From positions 16,006 to 80,005 of the forward strand of contig NZ_JAIWQV010000003.1 of NCBI RefSeq assembly GCF_026122795.1: a stretch of 64,000 bases of DNA. The letters are read 5' to 3'. Below are positions 1 through 9,026 of the stretch, one piece after another. Source of the stretch: Buchnera aphidicola (Chaitophorus viminalis) (GTDB lineage Bacteria; Pseudomonadota; Gammaproteobacteria; Enterobacterales; Enterobacteriaceae). The translations under genes and the position numbers were made by a program. Numbering within the stretch: position 1 is the first letter of the stretch; each line of letters begins with the position of its first letter. The notes beneath the pieces were generated by a model. It worked only from the letters and a program-made list of their open reading frames with translations, was not told where the DNA came from and made no database searches.

Positions 1-46
1 ATAAAATTTTAAAAAGAGAATTATCAAAGACTTTTAAACGTTTTCA

Positions 47-544
47 ATGTTAGTTTTAAAAAAAAATTATAAATTTACAGTGAATATAAAAAATTATAAT
101 ATAAATACTTATTGGATGAATGTAGCTTTATTTTTAGCTAAAATTTCTTATAATAAAGGAGAAGTTCCTGTGGGAGCTGTATTAGTTAATTCAAATAAAG
201 TGATAGGTATAGGATGGAATAATTCTATTAAAAAAAATGATCCTACAGCTCATGCAGAAATTATTGCGTTAAGAAATGGAGGAAATTATTTAAAGAATTA
301 TAGATTACTAAATACTACTTTATATGTTACATTAGAACCTTGTATCATGTGTTTAGGAGCTATTTTGCATAGTAGAATTAAAACATTAATCATAGGAGCT
401 GTTAGAGAAAATCATTTTAAAAATATTCTTTATGATACCAATTTTATTTATAATTCTAATGGATTTAAAATTAAAATCATAAAAAATATTTTAAAAGATC
501 AATGTTCTAATTTAATAAAACAATTTTTTATTAATCAAAGATAA
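47..544 (+). CDS. tadA: tRNA-specific adenosine deaminase TadA
   Basis: Converts adenosine to inosine at wobble position 34 of tRNA-Arg(ACG), which lets it read CGU, CGC and CGA. The zinc and catalytic signature of the cytidine/adenosine deaminase fold is present: H-A-E at residues 69-71 and P-C-I-M-C at 98-102. At 165 aa it is close to E. coli TadA. The first ~18 residues do not match the E. coli start and no clear ribosome binding site precedes the ATG, so the exact start is uncertain. The K-T-G-A-A-G-S segment found after the third strand in E. coli TadA is not recognisable here (residues ~120-130). Converges on acpS with only 5 bases between the stops. Confidence 0.93.
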   Translation: MLVLKKNYKFTVNIKNYNINTYWMNVALFLAKISYNKGEVPVGAVLVNSNKVIGIGWNNSIKKNDPTAHAEIIALRNGGNYLKNYRLLNTTLYVTLEPCIMCLGAILHSRIKTLIIGAVRENHFKNILYDTNFIYNSNGFKIKIIKNILKDQCSNLIKQFFINQR

Positions 545-549
545 TAATA

Positions 550-930
550 TTATGATTCTAAAATAACAATTGCTTGAGCATATTTTTTTTCATCTGTGAA
601 ACTAATATGTGATTTATTAATACCTAGTTTATTTTTTTTATATAATGCATGTTTTAGATAATTTATTCTTAATTGTTTTTTTTGATTATAATAAATTTCA
701 ATATTTTTAAATGATATTTTATTTTGTATTCCTGTACCTAAAGCTTTACATGTAGCTTCTTTAATAACAAAACTTCTTGTTAAAAACTTTATTTTTCTGA
801 TGCTTTGATTATAAAAAAAAAATTCTTTTTTTGATAAAATTTTTTTTAAAAAATTTTCTTTATATAAATTAAATATTTTTTTTATTCTATTAATTCTTAA
901 TATATCAATTCCAATTCCTATAATTTTCAT
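550..930 (-). CDS. acpS: holo-[acyl-carrier-protein] synthase AcpS
   Basis: Transfers 4'-phosphopantetheine from CoA to apo-ACP, activating the carrier used by fatty-acid synthesis and as octanoyl donor for LipB. 126 aa, the family length. Asp9 in the N-terminal G-I-G-I-D-I motif and Lys57-Glu58 in F-V-I-K-E-A-T are the magnesium and catalytic residues of the family. G-T-G-I follows as in E. coli. It lies downstream of rnc-era on the same strand, as in the enterobacterial rnc-era-recO-pdxJ-acpS cluster, with recO and pdxJ absent here. Confidence 0.95.
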   Translation of the reverse strand: MKIIGIGIDILRINRIKKIFNLYKENFLKKILSKKEFFFYNQSIRKIKFLTRSFVIKEATCKALGTGIQNKISFKNIEIYYNQKKQLRINYLKHALYKKNKLGINKSHISFTDEKKYAQAIVILES

Positions 931-978
931 TTTATTTTTAAATATTTTATATTTTAATTATTATTAATTTTTATATAA

Positions 979-1836
979 TTAGTTATTTTTTAATATTTTA
1001 ATCCATATAAAAAGATGAATTTTAGTATTTAAAATTTTTTCTAATTTTACTTTAGATATCATACTAAATAATTTTATTTTTGTGCCATTTTTTCCAATAA
1101 AAATTTTTTTTTGTCTAACATTTAATACAAAAATTTCAGAATTAATAATCATTTCTTTTCGAATATTTTTTTGAATTGATTTAATTTTTATTTTAGATGA
1201 ATATGGTAATTCATCTCCAAAATATCTCATTATTGTTTCTCTAATTATTTCATATATTTGAAATTTTAAAGAATAATTATTATTTATATTTTTATGAAAC
1301 AAATGTTTTTGAATAGGTATTTTTTTTTTGATGATTTTTTCTAAAATTTTTATATTATCTCCTGTTTTTGATGATACAGGTATTATTTTTGTTTGAGAAA
1401 ATTTTTTATGAATGTATTCAATAAATGGTAATATTTTGTTTTTTTTTTTTATTTTATCTATCTTATTTATAACAATTAAATTTGGAATATTTTTTTTATT
1501 AATTAAATTTAATAAAATATTATAATTTTTATTCCAAATAATTGTGTCAATCACTAAAATTATTAATTTTAAATTTTTTAAAGAGTAATGATTTAATTTT
1601 AAATCTTTAGTAAAATTTAAATTTTTTTGTTTTTTAAATCCTGGTGTATCAATATATATAAATTGATAATTTTTAATTGTTTTAATTCCTAAAATATTTC
1701 TTTGAGTAGTGTTTTTTTTTCTAGAAGTAATAGAAATTTTTTTTCCAATTAATTTATTCATTAAACTAGATTTTCCAGAATTTTGATTACCTATAATTGC
1801 TATTTTTCCACAATATTGATTTTTTATTTTTTTCAC
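979..1836 (-). CDS. era: GTPase Era
   Basis: Essential GTPase that binds 16S rRNA near its 3' end and assists 30S subunit maturation. 285 aa. G1 P-loop at residues 16-23 (G-N-Q-N-S-G-K-S), G3 D-T-P-G at 63-66, G4 N-K-I-D at 124-127, and a C-terminal KH RNA-binding domain with a G-K-N-G core. It starts with GTG, and its first four bases (GTGA) overlap the TGA stop of rnc, so the two are probably translationally coupled, matching the rnc-era operon of E. coli. Confidence 0.96.
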   Translation of the reverse strand: MKKIKNQYCGKIAIIGNQNSGKSSLMNKLIGKKISITSRKKNTTQRNILGIKTIKNYQFIYIDTPGFKKQKNLNFTKDLKLNHYSLKNLKLIILVIDTIIWNKNYNILLNLINKKNIPNLIVINKIDKIKKKNKILPFIEYIHKKFSQTKIIPVSSKTGDNIKILEKIIKKKIPIQKHLFHKNINNNYSLKFQIYEIIRETIMRYFGDELPYSSKIKIKSIQKNIRKEMIINSEIFVLNVRQKKIFIGKNGTKIKLFSMISKVKLEKILNTKIHLFIWIKILKNN

Positions 1837-2513
1837 TCTATTCCTAATTTTATTAAAGCATATTGAGCAGAATTTTGTTCTGCTTTTCTTCTGCTAGATC
1901 CAATTCCAATTAAATTTTCAGAAATATTTAAGATTTTACATTTAACTGTAAATAATTGATTATGTGCTTCTCCATATACTTGTACTACAGTATAAGTAGG
2001 TAATGGTAAATGTTTAGATTGTAAATATTCTTGTAGTCTAGTTTTTGAATCTTTTTGAGCATCTCCTGGACTAATTTTTTCTAATCTTTTTTTATACCAT
2101 TTTAATATTAATTTTTCTATAGTTTTAATATTACTATCTAAAAAAACACTTCCAATGATCGCTTCTACAGTATTTGCTAATATTGATTCTCTTCTAAAAC
2201 CTCCACTTTTTAATTCTCCTTGTCCTAGTTTTAAATATTCTCCTAATTCAAATTCATGTGCAATTTTTGCTAAAGTATGCCCTCTAACTAAAGTTGCACG
2301 CATGCGACTCATATCTCCTTCATTTACATCAGGAAAAAATTTATATAATGCTGTAGCAATTACAAAACTAAGAATAGAATCACCTAAAAATTCTAATCTT
2401 TCATTATGATTAATTCCAGAACTTCTATGTGTTAATGCTTGAGTTAAAAGTTCTTTTTTAGTATATACATATCCTATTATTTTTTGTACTTTTTTTGTTT
2501 CAGAGTAATCCAT
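1833..2513 (-). CDS. rnc: ribonuclease III
   Basis: Double-strand-specific endoribonuclease that processes rRNA precursors and structured mRNAs. 226 aa, identical in length to E. coli RNase III. The signature [10 protein letters not shown] at residues 37-46 holds the catalytic acids Glu38, Glu41 and Asp45. The N-T-V-E-A segment supplies the second catalytic Glu. A C-terminal dsRNA-binding domain ends in the usual R-K-A-E-Q-N-S-A pattern. Conservation is clearly higher than in neighbouring genes. Overlaps era by 4 bases. Confidence 0.97.
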   Translation of the reverse strand: MDYSETKKVQKIIGYVYTKKELLTQALTHRSSGINHNERLEFLGDSILSFVIATALYKFFPDVNEGDMSRMRATLVRGHTLAKIAHEFELGEYLKLGQGELKSGGFRRESILANTVEAIIGSVFLDSNIKTIEKLILKWYKKRLEKISPGDAQKDSKTRLQEYLQSKHLPLPTYTVVQVYGEAHNQLFTVKCKILNISENLIGIGSSRRKAEQNSAQYALIKLGIE

Positions 2514-2586
2514 GATATACCGATATTTTTTAAATTAAAATGTAATAATTAAAAATGTAAATTATTTTTTAAAATTAGAAAAGTTT

Positions 2587-3456
2587 TTATTTAATTATTT
2601 TTCCAATTCTATAAAATCTTATTCCAGTTGGCCACATATTTTCCTTTTGTTCTAAACTAAACCATACCATACTCACTTTTCCAAGAACATTTTCTTCAGG
2701 AACTAATCCCCAATATCTACTATCAGAACTATTATCTCTATTATCTCCCATAACAAAATAAAATCCTTTTGGAATCACCCAAGTTCCTAATTTTATTAAT
2801 TTTTGTTTATAATAGAATTTTTTTTGATCTTTACAATTTTTAGATATAAGAATATTGTAATTATTTTTATTATTTGTTTCTTCTATAATTAAATTATTTT
2901 TTAAATCTAAAATATTTTTTTCTGGAAAATTATTATTTATAAATTTATCATATGTTACAAGATTCATTAGATATGAATATTTATTATATTTATTATAAAT
3001 AGAAATTTTTTTAGTCAAAGGATTATATTTTACTGTATCTCCTGGGATTCCAATAACTCTTTTTACAAAATTTAAATTTGTATTATGAGGATATTTAAAA
3101 ATTATAATATCACCTCTCAGAGGTTCTTGAATTCTAAATAATATTTTTTGATTAAATGGATTTATTATGTTATAAGCAAATTTTTTTACTAAAATATAAT
3201 CTCCCACGAATAAAGAAGGTAACATTGAAGTTGAAGGAATTTGAAATGGTTCAAATATAAAAGTTCTAAAAATAAATGTAAATAATAAAATTGGAAAAAT
3301 ATCACTTATAGAACTTTCTTGTTCATTTTTATAATCATTATATTTTTTTTCTGTAAGATTATATTTGTAATATAAATTTTTTATTATTTTTAATGTCCAT
3401 ATAAAACCTGTAAAAGTCATAAAAAATATAAAACATGTAGAAATTATATTATACAT
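2587..3456 (-). CDS. lepB: signal peptidase I
   Basis: Membrane serine protease that removes signal peptides from exported proteins such as the OmpA-like protein at the end of this window. Two N-terminal hydrophobic segments (about residues 3-25 and 52-68) place the catalytic domain outside the inner membrane. The nucleophile is Ser77 in P-S-T-S-M and the general base is Lys132 in V-K-R-V-I-G. The C-terminal box G-D-N-R-D-N-S-x-D-S-R is present. 289 aa against about 324 in E. coli; the periplasmic beta domain is shortened and divergent. Follows lepA with a 14-base gap. Confidence 0.95.
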   Translation of the reverse strand: MYNIISTCFIFFMTFTGFIWTLKIIKNLYYKYNLTEKKYNDYKNEQESSISDIFPILLFTFIFRTFIFEPFQIPSTSMLPSLFVGDYILVKKFAYNIINPFNQKILFRIQEPLRGDIIIFKYPHNTNLNFVKRVIGIPGDTVKYNPLTKKISIYNKYNKYSYLMNLVTYDKFINNNFPEKNILDLKNNLIIEETNNKNNYNILISKNCKDQKKFYYKQKLIKLGTWVIPKGFYFVMGDNRDNSSDSRYWGLVPEENVLGKVSMVWFSLEQKENMWPTGIRFYRIGKIIK

Positions 3457-3470
3457 TAATTTTTTCCTTA

Positions 3471-5270
3471 CTAAGAGTCTTTATTTAAATTTAAAATAGA
3501 GAAAAAAGCTTCTTTTGGTAAATTAATATTTCCAATTCTTTTCATTTTTTTTTTACCTAATTTTTGTTTTTTTAATAATTTTTTTTTTCTTGAAATATCT
3601 CCTCCATAGCATTTAGATAAAACATTTTTTCTTAATTGTTTTATAGTGGTACGTGCTATAATTTTATTTTTTGCTGAAGCTTGTATTGAAATATCAAATT
3701 GTTGTCTTGGTATAATATTTTTCATTTTTTCAATAATTTCTTTTCCTTTTCTAAAGCATGTTTTTTCATGTACAATTGTAGATAATGCATCGATTTTTTC
3801 ATTATTAATTAATATATTTAAACATATTAAATTAGATTTTTTAAATTTTTTAAATTTATATTCTAAAGATGCATATCCACTAGAAACAGATTTAATTTGA
3901 TCAAAAAAATTTAAAACTATTTCAGACATTGGAATATCATAAGTTAAAGATATTTGATGTGTATGATAAACCATTTTTTTTTGAATTCCTCTTTTTTTTA
4001 CACATAAAGAAATTATATTTCCAATATATTTTGAAGGCAACAAAATAATACATTCTGCAATAGGTTCTCGTATTTCTTTATATGTTCCTTTTTTAGGAAA
4101 ATTAACTGGAGAATTTATTTTTAAAATTTTATTATTTTTTGAAAGTTTAATTTCATAAATTACTGTTGGAGGAGTCGAAATTAAATTTAAATTGTATTCT
4201 CGTTCTAATCTTTCTTGAATAATTTCCATATGTAAAATTCCAAGAAATCCGCATTTAAAACCAAAACCTAAAGCTGAAGAATTTTCTGGTTCATAAAATA
4301 GTGATGCATCATTTAAACTAAGTTTTCCTAAAGCATCTCTAAAATTTTCATATTGATTTGAATCAATAGTATACAGTCCAGCATATATTTGTGGTTGAAC
4401 TTTTTTAAAACTAGATAAAGGGTATTTACAAGGATTATGAAAAGAAGTTAAGGTATCTCCAACTGGTGCAGCTGATATATTTTTAATACCGCAAATTACC
4501 CATCCTACTTCTCCACATTTTAATTTTTTTAAAGAAATTTGTTTAGGTGTAAATATTCCAAGTTTTTCAACTTTATAGTTTTTTTTTGAACTCATTACTT
4601 GAATTATAGATCCTTGTTCTAAAAATCCATTTTTAATTCTAATTAAAGATACTACACCTAAATAATTATCAAACCATGAATCAATTATAATTGCTTGTAA
4701 TGGTTTTTTTTTATTTCCTATAGGAAAAGGAATTTTTTTAATAATTTTTTCTAATAATGATTTTACACCTAAACCAGTTTTTGCTGAACAAGATATAGCA
4801 TTTTTAGAAGAAATTCCAATAATATCTTCTATATCTTTTAAGATACGATTAGGATCTGCATGAGGTAAATCAATTTTATTAATTACAGGAATTATTTTAA
4901 TATTCATATTTAATGCTGTATAACAATTTTCTAATGTTTGAGCTTCTATTCCTTGGGTTGCATCAATTACTAATAATGCACCTTCACATGCTGATAAAGA
5001 ACGTTTTACTTCATAAGAAAAATTTACATGTCCTGGAGTATCTATAAAATTTAAATAATATTTTTTATTATTTTGATTTATATACGTAGTAGTTACTGTT
5101 TGTGCTTTAATTGTAATTCCTCTTTCTTTTTCTAGATCCATAGTATCTAACATACGTGCAGATATTTCTCTTTTTTTTAAATTTCCACAAATTTGAATTA
5201 ATCTATCAGCTAGAGTAGATTTACCGTGATCTATATGTGCAATAATAGAAAAATTTCTTATTCTTTTCAT
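3471..5270 (-). CDS. lepA: elongation factor 4 (LepA)
   Basis: Ribosome-bound GTPase, known as EF4, that affects initiation and elongation quality. 599 aa, the usual length. It opens with the G1 motif A-H-I-D-H-G-K-S-T, then R-G-I-T-I-K (G2), D-T-P-G-H (G3) and N-K-I-D (G4), followed by domain II, EF-G-like domains III and V, and the lysine-rich C-terminal domain specific to LepA. First gene of lepA-lepB, diverging from mnmA. Confidence 0.97.
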   Translation of the reverse strand: MKRIRNFSIIAHIDHGKSTLADRLIQICGNLKKREISARMLDTMDLEKERGITIKAQTVTTTYINQNNKKYYLNFIDTPGHVNFSYEVKRSLSACEGALLVIDATQGIEAQTLENCYTALNMNIKIIPVINKIDLPHADPNRILKDIEDIIGISSKNAISCSAKTGLGVKSLLEKIIKKIPFPIGNKKKPLQAIIIDSWFDNYLGVVSLIRIKNGFLEQGSIIQVMSSKKNYKVEKLGIFTPKQISLKKLKCGEVGWVICGIKNISAAPVGDTLTSFHNPCKYPLSSFKKVQPQIYAGLYTIDSNQYENFRDALGKLSLNDASLFYEPENSSALGFGFKCGFLGILHMEIIQERLEREYNLNLISTPPTVIYEIKLSKNNKILKINSPVNFPKKGTYKEIREPIAECIILLPSKYIGNIISLCVKKRGIQKKMVYHTHQISLTYDIPMSEIVLNFFDQIKSVSSGYASLEYKFKKFKKSNLICLNILINNEKIDALSTIVHEKTCFRKGKEIIEKMKNIIPRQQFDISIQASAKNKIIARTTIKQLRKNVLSKCYGGDISRKKKLLKKQKLGKKKMKRIGNINLPKEAFFSILNLNKDS

Positions 5271-5517
5271 TAATTTTTGTATACCATAAATTATTATAAA
5301 TTTATTATTATGTAATAATTTTAAAAATTAAAATCATTATAATTTTTTTCATTATATTATGATATTTACATTTTTTATTTAATTGTTTAAAAATTAATTA
5401 TATAATAAAATTTTATTTTTCTTAATTTTTTTTAATAAAAATACTATATCATAGTTAATTATGAGAATAAAAATACAGTGATTTTTTATTTACAGAAAAT
5501 TTTTTTAAGGTTTATAT
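5271..5517. other. divergent lepA/mnmA intergenic region
   Basis: 247 bases of almost pure A/T between two divergently transcribed genes, so it must hold promoters for both. Short TATAAT-like hexamers are abundant by composition alone and I cannot pick one out. The only clear signal is an AAGG Shine-Dalgarno about 7 bases before the mnmA ATG. Confidence 0.4.
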
Positions 5518-6639
5518 ATGAAACATAAAAAAAAAAAAGTTATTATAGCGATGTCTGGAGGAGTAGATTCTTCTGTTTCTGCATGGTTATTAAAAAAAAA
5601 ATATCATGTAGAAGGATTATTTATGAAAAATTGGGAAGAAGAAGATGATTTTAATTACTGTAGTTCAAAAAAAGATCTTCAAGATGTTGAAAGTGTATGT
5701 AAATCTTTAAAAATTTTTTTACATAAAGTAAATTTTTCTCTAGAATATTGGGAATATGTTTTTAAAAATTTTTTATTAGAGCATAAAAAAGGGAGAACTC
5801 CAAATCCAGATATATTATGTAATAAACACATTAAATTTAAATTTTTTTTTAAATTTGCAATAGAAAATTTAAATGCTGATTATATATCTACTGGGCATTA
5901 TGCTATAAATTTTTTTAAAGATAAAAGTTATTTTTTATTAAAAGGAAAAGATAAAACTAAAGATCAAAGTTATTTTTTATATACATTAAAACAAACACAC
6001 TTGAAAAAAATATTATTTCCATTAGGCAATTTAAAAAAAAAAAAAGTAAGGAAAATCGCAAAAAAAATAAATTTAAAAGTTTACAATAAAAAAGATTCTG
6101 TAGGTATTTGTTTTATTCAACCTCAATTTTATAATAAATTTTTAAATAAATATTTACCTTCTAAACCTGGATTAATTTTAACTGTTAAAAAAGAAATTAT
6201 AGGAAAACATAACGGATTATTTCATTATACTTTAGGCCAAAGAAAAGGATTAAATATAGGAGGATTAAAAAAATATAATAGTGCTCCATGGTATGTTGTA
6301 GAAAAAGATGTTATCAATAATTTTTTAATTGTAGCTCAAGGTTTTCAAAATAAATATTTGTTATCTACAGGATTGATTCTTAAAAAAATACATTGGATTA
6401 ATACAATAAATATTAATTTTCCTTTAACTTGTAAAGTTAAAACTCGATATTCTGAAATTGAAAATGATTGTATAATCATGCAAAGTCAAAAATATTTAAA
6501 AGTATCTTTTTTAAGTCCAATTTCTTCTGTAACTCCTGGACAATCTGCAGTTTTTTATTTAAAGAATATTTGTTTAGGTGGAGGAATAATTCAAAAAAGA
6601 ATTCCATTAAGTAAAATTTTTTTAAATAGAAAATTTTAA
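5518..6639 (+). CDS. mnmA: tRNA-specific 2-thiouridylase MnmA
   Basis: Adds sulfur to U34 of tRNA-Lys, -Glu and -Gln, giving s2U as part of mnm5s2U. The ATP-pyrophosphatase loop S-G-G-V-D-S is at residues 13-18. The two catalytic cysteines are Cys101 (P-D-I-L-C-N) and Cys198 (V-G-I-C-F). 373 aa, close to the 368 of E. coli. Codons 4-7 are a pure run of 12 adenines (5527-5538), a site expected to be slippery for RNA polymerase. Confidence 0.96.
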   Translation: MKHKKKKVIIAMSGGVDSSVSAWLLKKKYHVEGLFMKNWEEEDDFNYCSSKKDLQDVESVCKSLKIFLHKVNFSLEYWEYVFKNFLLEHKKGRTPNPDILCNKHIKFKFFFKFAIENLNADYISTGHYAINFFKDKSYFLLKGKDKTKDQSYFLYTLKQTHLKKILFPLGNLKKKKVRKIAKKINLKVYNKKDSVGICFIQPQFYNKFLNKYLPSKPGLILTVKKEIIGKHNGLFHYTLGQRKGLNIGGLKKYNSAPWYVVEKDVINNFLIVAQGFQNKYLLSTGLILKKIHWINTININFPLTCKVKTRYSEIENDCIIMQSQKYLKVSFLSPISSVTPGQSAVFYLKNICLGGGIIQKRIPLSKIFLNRKF

Positions 6640-6679
6640 ATATCAATAAAATTTTTGTTATTAAAAAAGGAAAAAAATT

Positions 6680-8062
6680 TTGAAATATATTAATTTAAAA
6701 AATATTTCACCTTTAGATGGTAGGTATAAAAATTTCACTAAAATTTTAAGAAATATATTTAGTGAATATGGATTTATTAAATATAGATTAATAGTTGAAA
6801 TTTCTTGGTTGAAGTATTTATCTAAAATACCAGAAATTAAAGAATTAAAATTATTTAATAAAAAAATTAATGAGTATTTAAATACAATTCAAAATCAGTT
6901 TAGTCTTAAAGATGCTTATGAAATAAAAAAAATTGAAAAACATACAAATCATGATTTAAAATCTATTATTGATTTTTTAACTAAAAAACTTTCTTTAATT
7001 AAAAATACAGATAATATTATTGAATTTATTCATTTTGGATGTACGTCTGAAGATATTAATAATATTGCTTATGCTTTAATGTTAAAAGATTCTAGAGAAA
7101 AATATATTTTAAAATATTGGAAAAAAATAATTTTTTATATGGATTTTATGTCAGTAAAATATAGAAAATCTGTAATTTTATCTAGAACTCATGGACAATC
7201 TGCTACTCCATCTACTATGGGAAAAGAAATTTCTAATTTTTCTTATAGATTAAAAAGACAATTTAATCAATTAAAAAAAATTAAAATTTTAGGAAAATTT
7301 AATGGTGCTGTAGGAAATTACAATGCTTTATTAATCGCATATCCACATTTAAATTGGGAAAAAATTAGTAAAAAATTTGTAAATTCTTTTGATATTTCTT
7401 GGAATCCTTATACTACTCAAATAGAACCACATGATTACTTATCTGAATTTTTTTCTTGTATTTTTAGATTTAATACTATTTTAATTGATTTTAATAGAGA
7501 TATGTGGGGTTATATTTCTTTAAATTATTTTAAACAAAAAATTAAATTTCATGAAACAGGGTCTTCTACTATGCCTCATAAAATTAATCCTATATATTTT
7601 GAAAATTCTGAAGGAAATTTAGGAATTTCTAACGCTTTAATACAACATATTTCATTTAAGTTACCTATTTCTAGATGGCAAAGAGATTTAAGTGATTCTA
7701 CTGTTTTAAGAAATTTAGGAAGTATTATAGCATATTCTATAATTAGTTATCGTTTTATTTTATTAGGAATGAAAAGAATAAAAATTAATAAAAAATATAT
7801 TAAAAAGGATTTAAAAAAAAATTATTCAATATTATTAGAACCATTACAAATTGTGATGCGTAAAATGGGTATAAAAAATTCATATAAAAAAATTAAAGAT
7901 TTATTTAGAGGAAGAGAAGTAAATGCTAAAATTATAAAAAAATTTATTGATAATTTAAATATTCCTAATTCTGAAAAACAAAAGTTATACAATTTAACTC
8001 CTTTTAATTATATAGGAAATTCTGCTATTCTTGCAAAAAAAATTTCTCTTTATAAATATTAA
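6680..8062 (+). CDS. purB: adenylosuccinate lyase
   Basis: Cleaves SAICAR to AICAR and adenylosuccinate to AMP plus fumarate in purine synthesis. 460 aa (E. coli 456). The fumarase/aspartase superfamily signature G-S-S-T-M-P-H-K-I-N-P is present near residue 294, and the catalytic-histidine region R-T-H-G-Q-S-A-T-P is conserved near residue 170. The start is TTG at 6680 with AAGGAAA 5 bases upstream; no ATG matches the conserved N-terminus. It sits 40 bases after mnmA, the E. coli mnmA-(hflD)-purB order with hflD missing. Confidence 0.95.
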   Translation: MKYINLKNISPLDGRYKNFTKILRNIFSEYGFIKYRLIVEISWLKYLSKIPEIKELKLFNKKINEYLNTIQNQFSLKDAYEIKKIEKHTNHDLKSIIDFLTKKLSLIKNTDNIIEFIHFGCTSEDINNIAYALMLKDSREKYILKYWKKIIFYMDFMSVKYRKSVILSRTHGQSATPSTMGKEISNFSYRLKRQFNQLKKIKILGKFNGAVGNYNALLIAYPHLNWEKISKKFVNSFDISWNPYTTQIEPHDYLSEFFSCIFRFNTILIDFNRDMWGYISLNYFKQKIKFHETGSSTMPHKINPIYFENSEGNLGISNALIQHISFKLPISRWQRDLSDSTVLRNLGSIIAYSIISYRFILLGMKRIKINKKYIKKDLKKNYSILLEPLQIVMRKMGIKNSYKKIKDLFRGREVNAKIIKKFIDNLNIPNSEKQKLYNLTPFNYIGNSAILAKKISLYKY

Positions 8063-8096
8063 TTTTTTATAGTATTTTTTTTTAAAGGTTTTATAT

Positions 8097-8867
8097 ATGA
8101 AATTTTTATTAAATAAAAAAATTTTAGTTATTGGTTTACATAATAAATATTCTATAGCATATGGTATTTCTAAAATTATTTATAAGCAAGGAGCTAATTT
8201 AGCGTTTACATATAAAAATAAAAAGTATAAAAATAAAATTAAAGATATAGCTAAAAAATTTAATTCAAACATTGTTTTAAAATGTAATATGAAAAAAGAT
8301 TCTAATATTAAAAATCTTTTTGCAAAATTAAAAAAAATATGGTTAAATTTTGATGGATTTATACATTCTATAGCATATTTAAATAAATATAGTCTTAAAA
8401 AAAAATATATTGATTCAATTAATTTAAAAGATTTTAATAAATCTCATCATATCACTTCATATAGTTTTTCAGCAATTGCTAAATATTGTCAATTTATGCT
8501 AAATAAGAATTCTTCTTTATTAACTATATCTTATCTTGGTTCTAAAAAATTTATACCATATTATAATTTTATGGGATTAGCTAAAGCTTCTTTAGAATCA
8601 AATGTTAGATATTTAGCATGTTCTTTAGGTCCAAGAATTAGAGTTAATGCAATTTCTTCAGGTCCAATAAAAACAATTTCTTCATATGGTATTAAAAATT
8701 TTAAAAAAATTTATTCTATAAATAAAAATTTTTCTCCAATCAAAAGAAATGTATCTATTACAGAAATAGGGAATACAGCGGCTTTTTTAATTAGTAATTT
8801 ATCTTCTGGAATTACAGGTCAAATTATATATGTAGATGGAGGATTTAATATAGTTGGACTGTTTTAA
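8097..8867 (+). CDS. fabI: enoyl-ACP reductase FabI
   Basis: NADH-dependent reduction of trans-2-enoyl-ACP, the last step of each fatty-acid elongation round. 256 aa short-chain dehydrogenase fold. Tyr and Lys of the active site lie in Y-N-F-M-G-L-A-K (E. coli Tyr156/Lys163 equivalent). S-I-A-Y-G-I near residue 20 binds the cofactor and the C-terminal Y-V-D-G-G-F is typical. It ends a few residues earlier than E. coli FabI. Follows purB by 34 bases. Confidence 0.95.
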   Translation: MKFLLNKKILVIGLHNKYSIAYGISKIIYKQGANLAFTYKNKKYKNKIKDIAKKFNSNIVLKCNMKKDSNIKNLFAKLKKIWLNFDGFIHSIAYLNKYSLKKKYIDSINLKDFNKSHHITSYSFSAIAKYCQFMLNKNSSLLTISYLGSKKFIPYYNFMGLAKASLESNVRYLACSLGPRIRVNAISSGPIKTISSYGIKNFKKIYSINKNFSPIKRNVSITEIGNTAAFLISNLSSGITGQIIYVDGGFNIVGLF

Positions 8868-8897
8868 TTTTTTTTAATTTATGTTTATTAATTTAGT

Positions 8898-8926
8898 TTG
8901 GTCTTTTATTAAAATCATAGTATATT
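8898..8926 (+). promoter_or_regulatory. candidate sigma-70 promoter for rnb
   Basis: TTGGTC (8898-8903), a 17-base spacer, then TATATT (8921-8926), in the 159-base gap between fabI and rnb. The G/C-containing -35 hexamer stands out in this A/T sequence. The rnb start codon is 100 bases downstream. Not confirmed by any transcript. Confidence 0.4.
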
Positions 8927-9026
8927 AATTTAATGTATTTTATATTTAAAATATTAAAATTTATATAAATAATTTTTTATAAAAATTTTTTAAGTATTTT
9001 AATGTAATATTTTAGGTTAAATTATA

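Noticed and set aside
2155..2409. Open frame antisense to rnc
   Set aside because: It lies entirely inside the strongly conserved RNase III gene and encodes nothing recognisable.
3646..3900. Open frame antisense to lepA
   Set aside because: Composition shadow of the opposite-strand gene; no ribosome binding site or homology.
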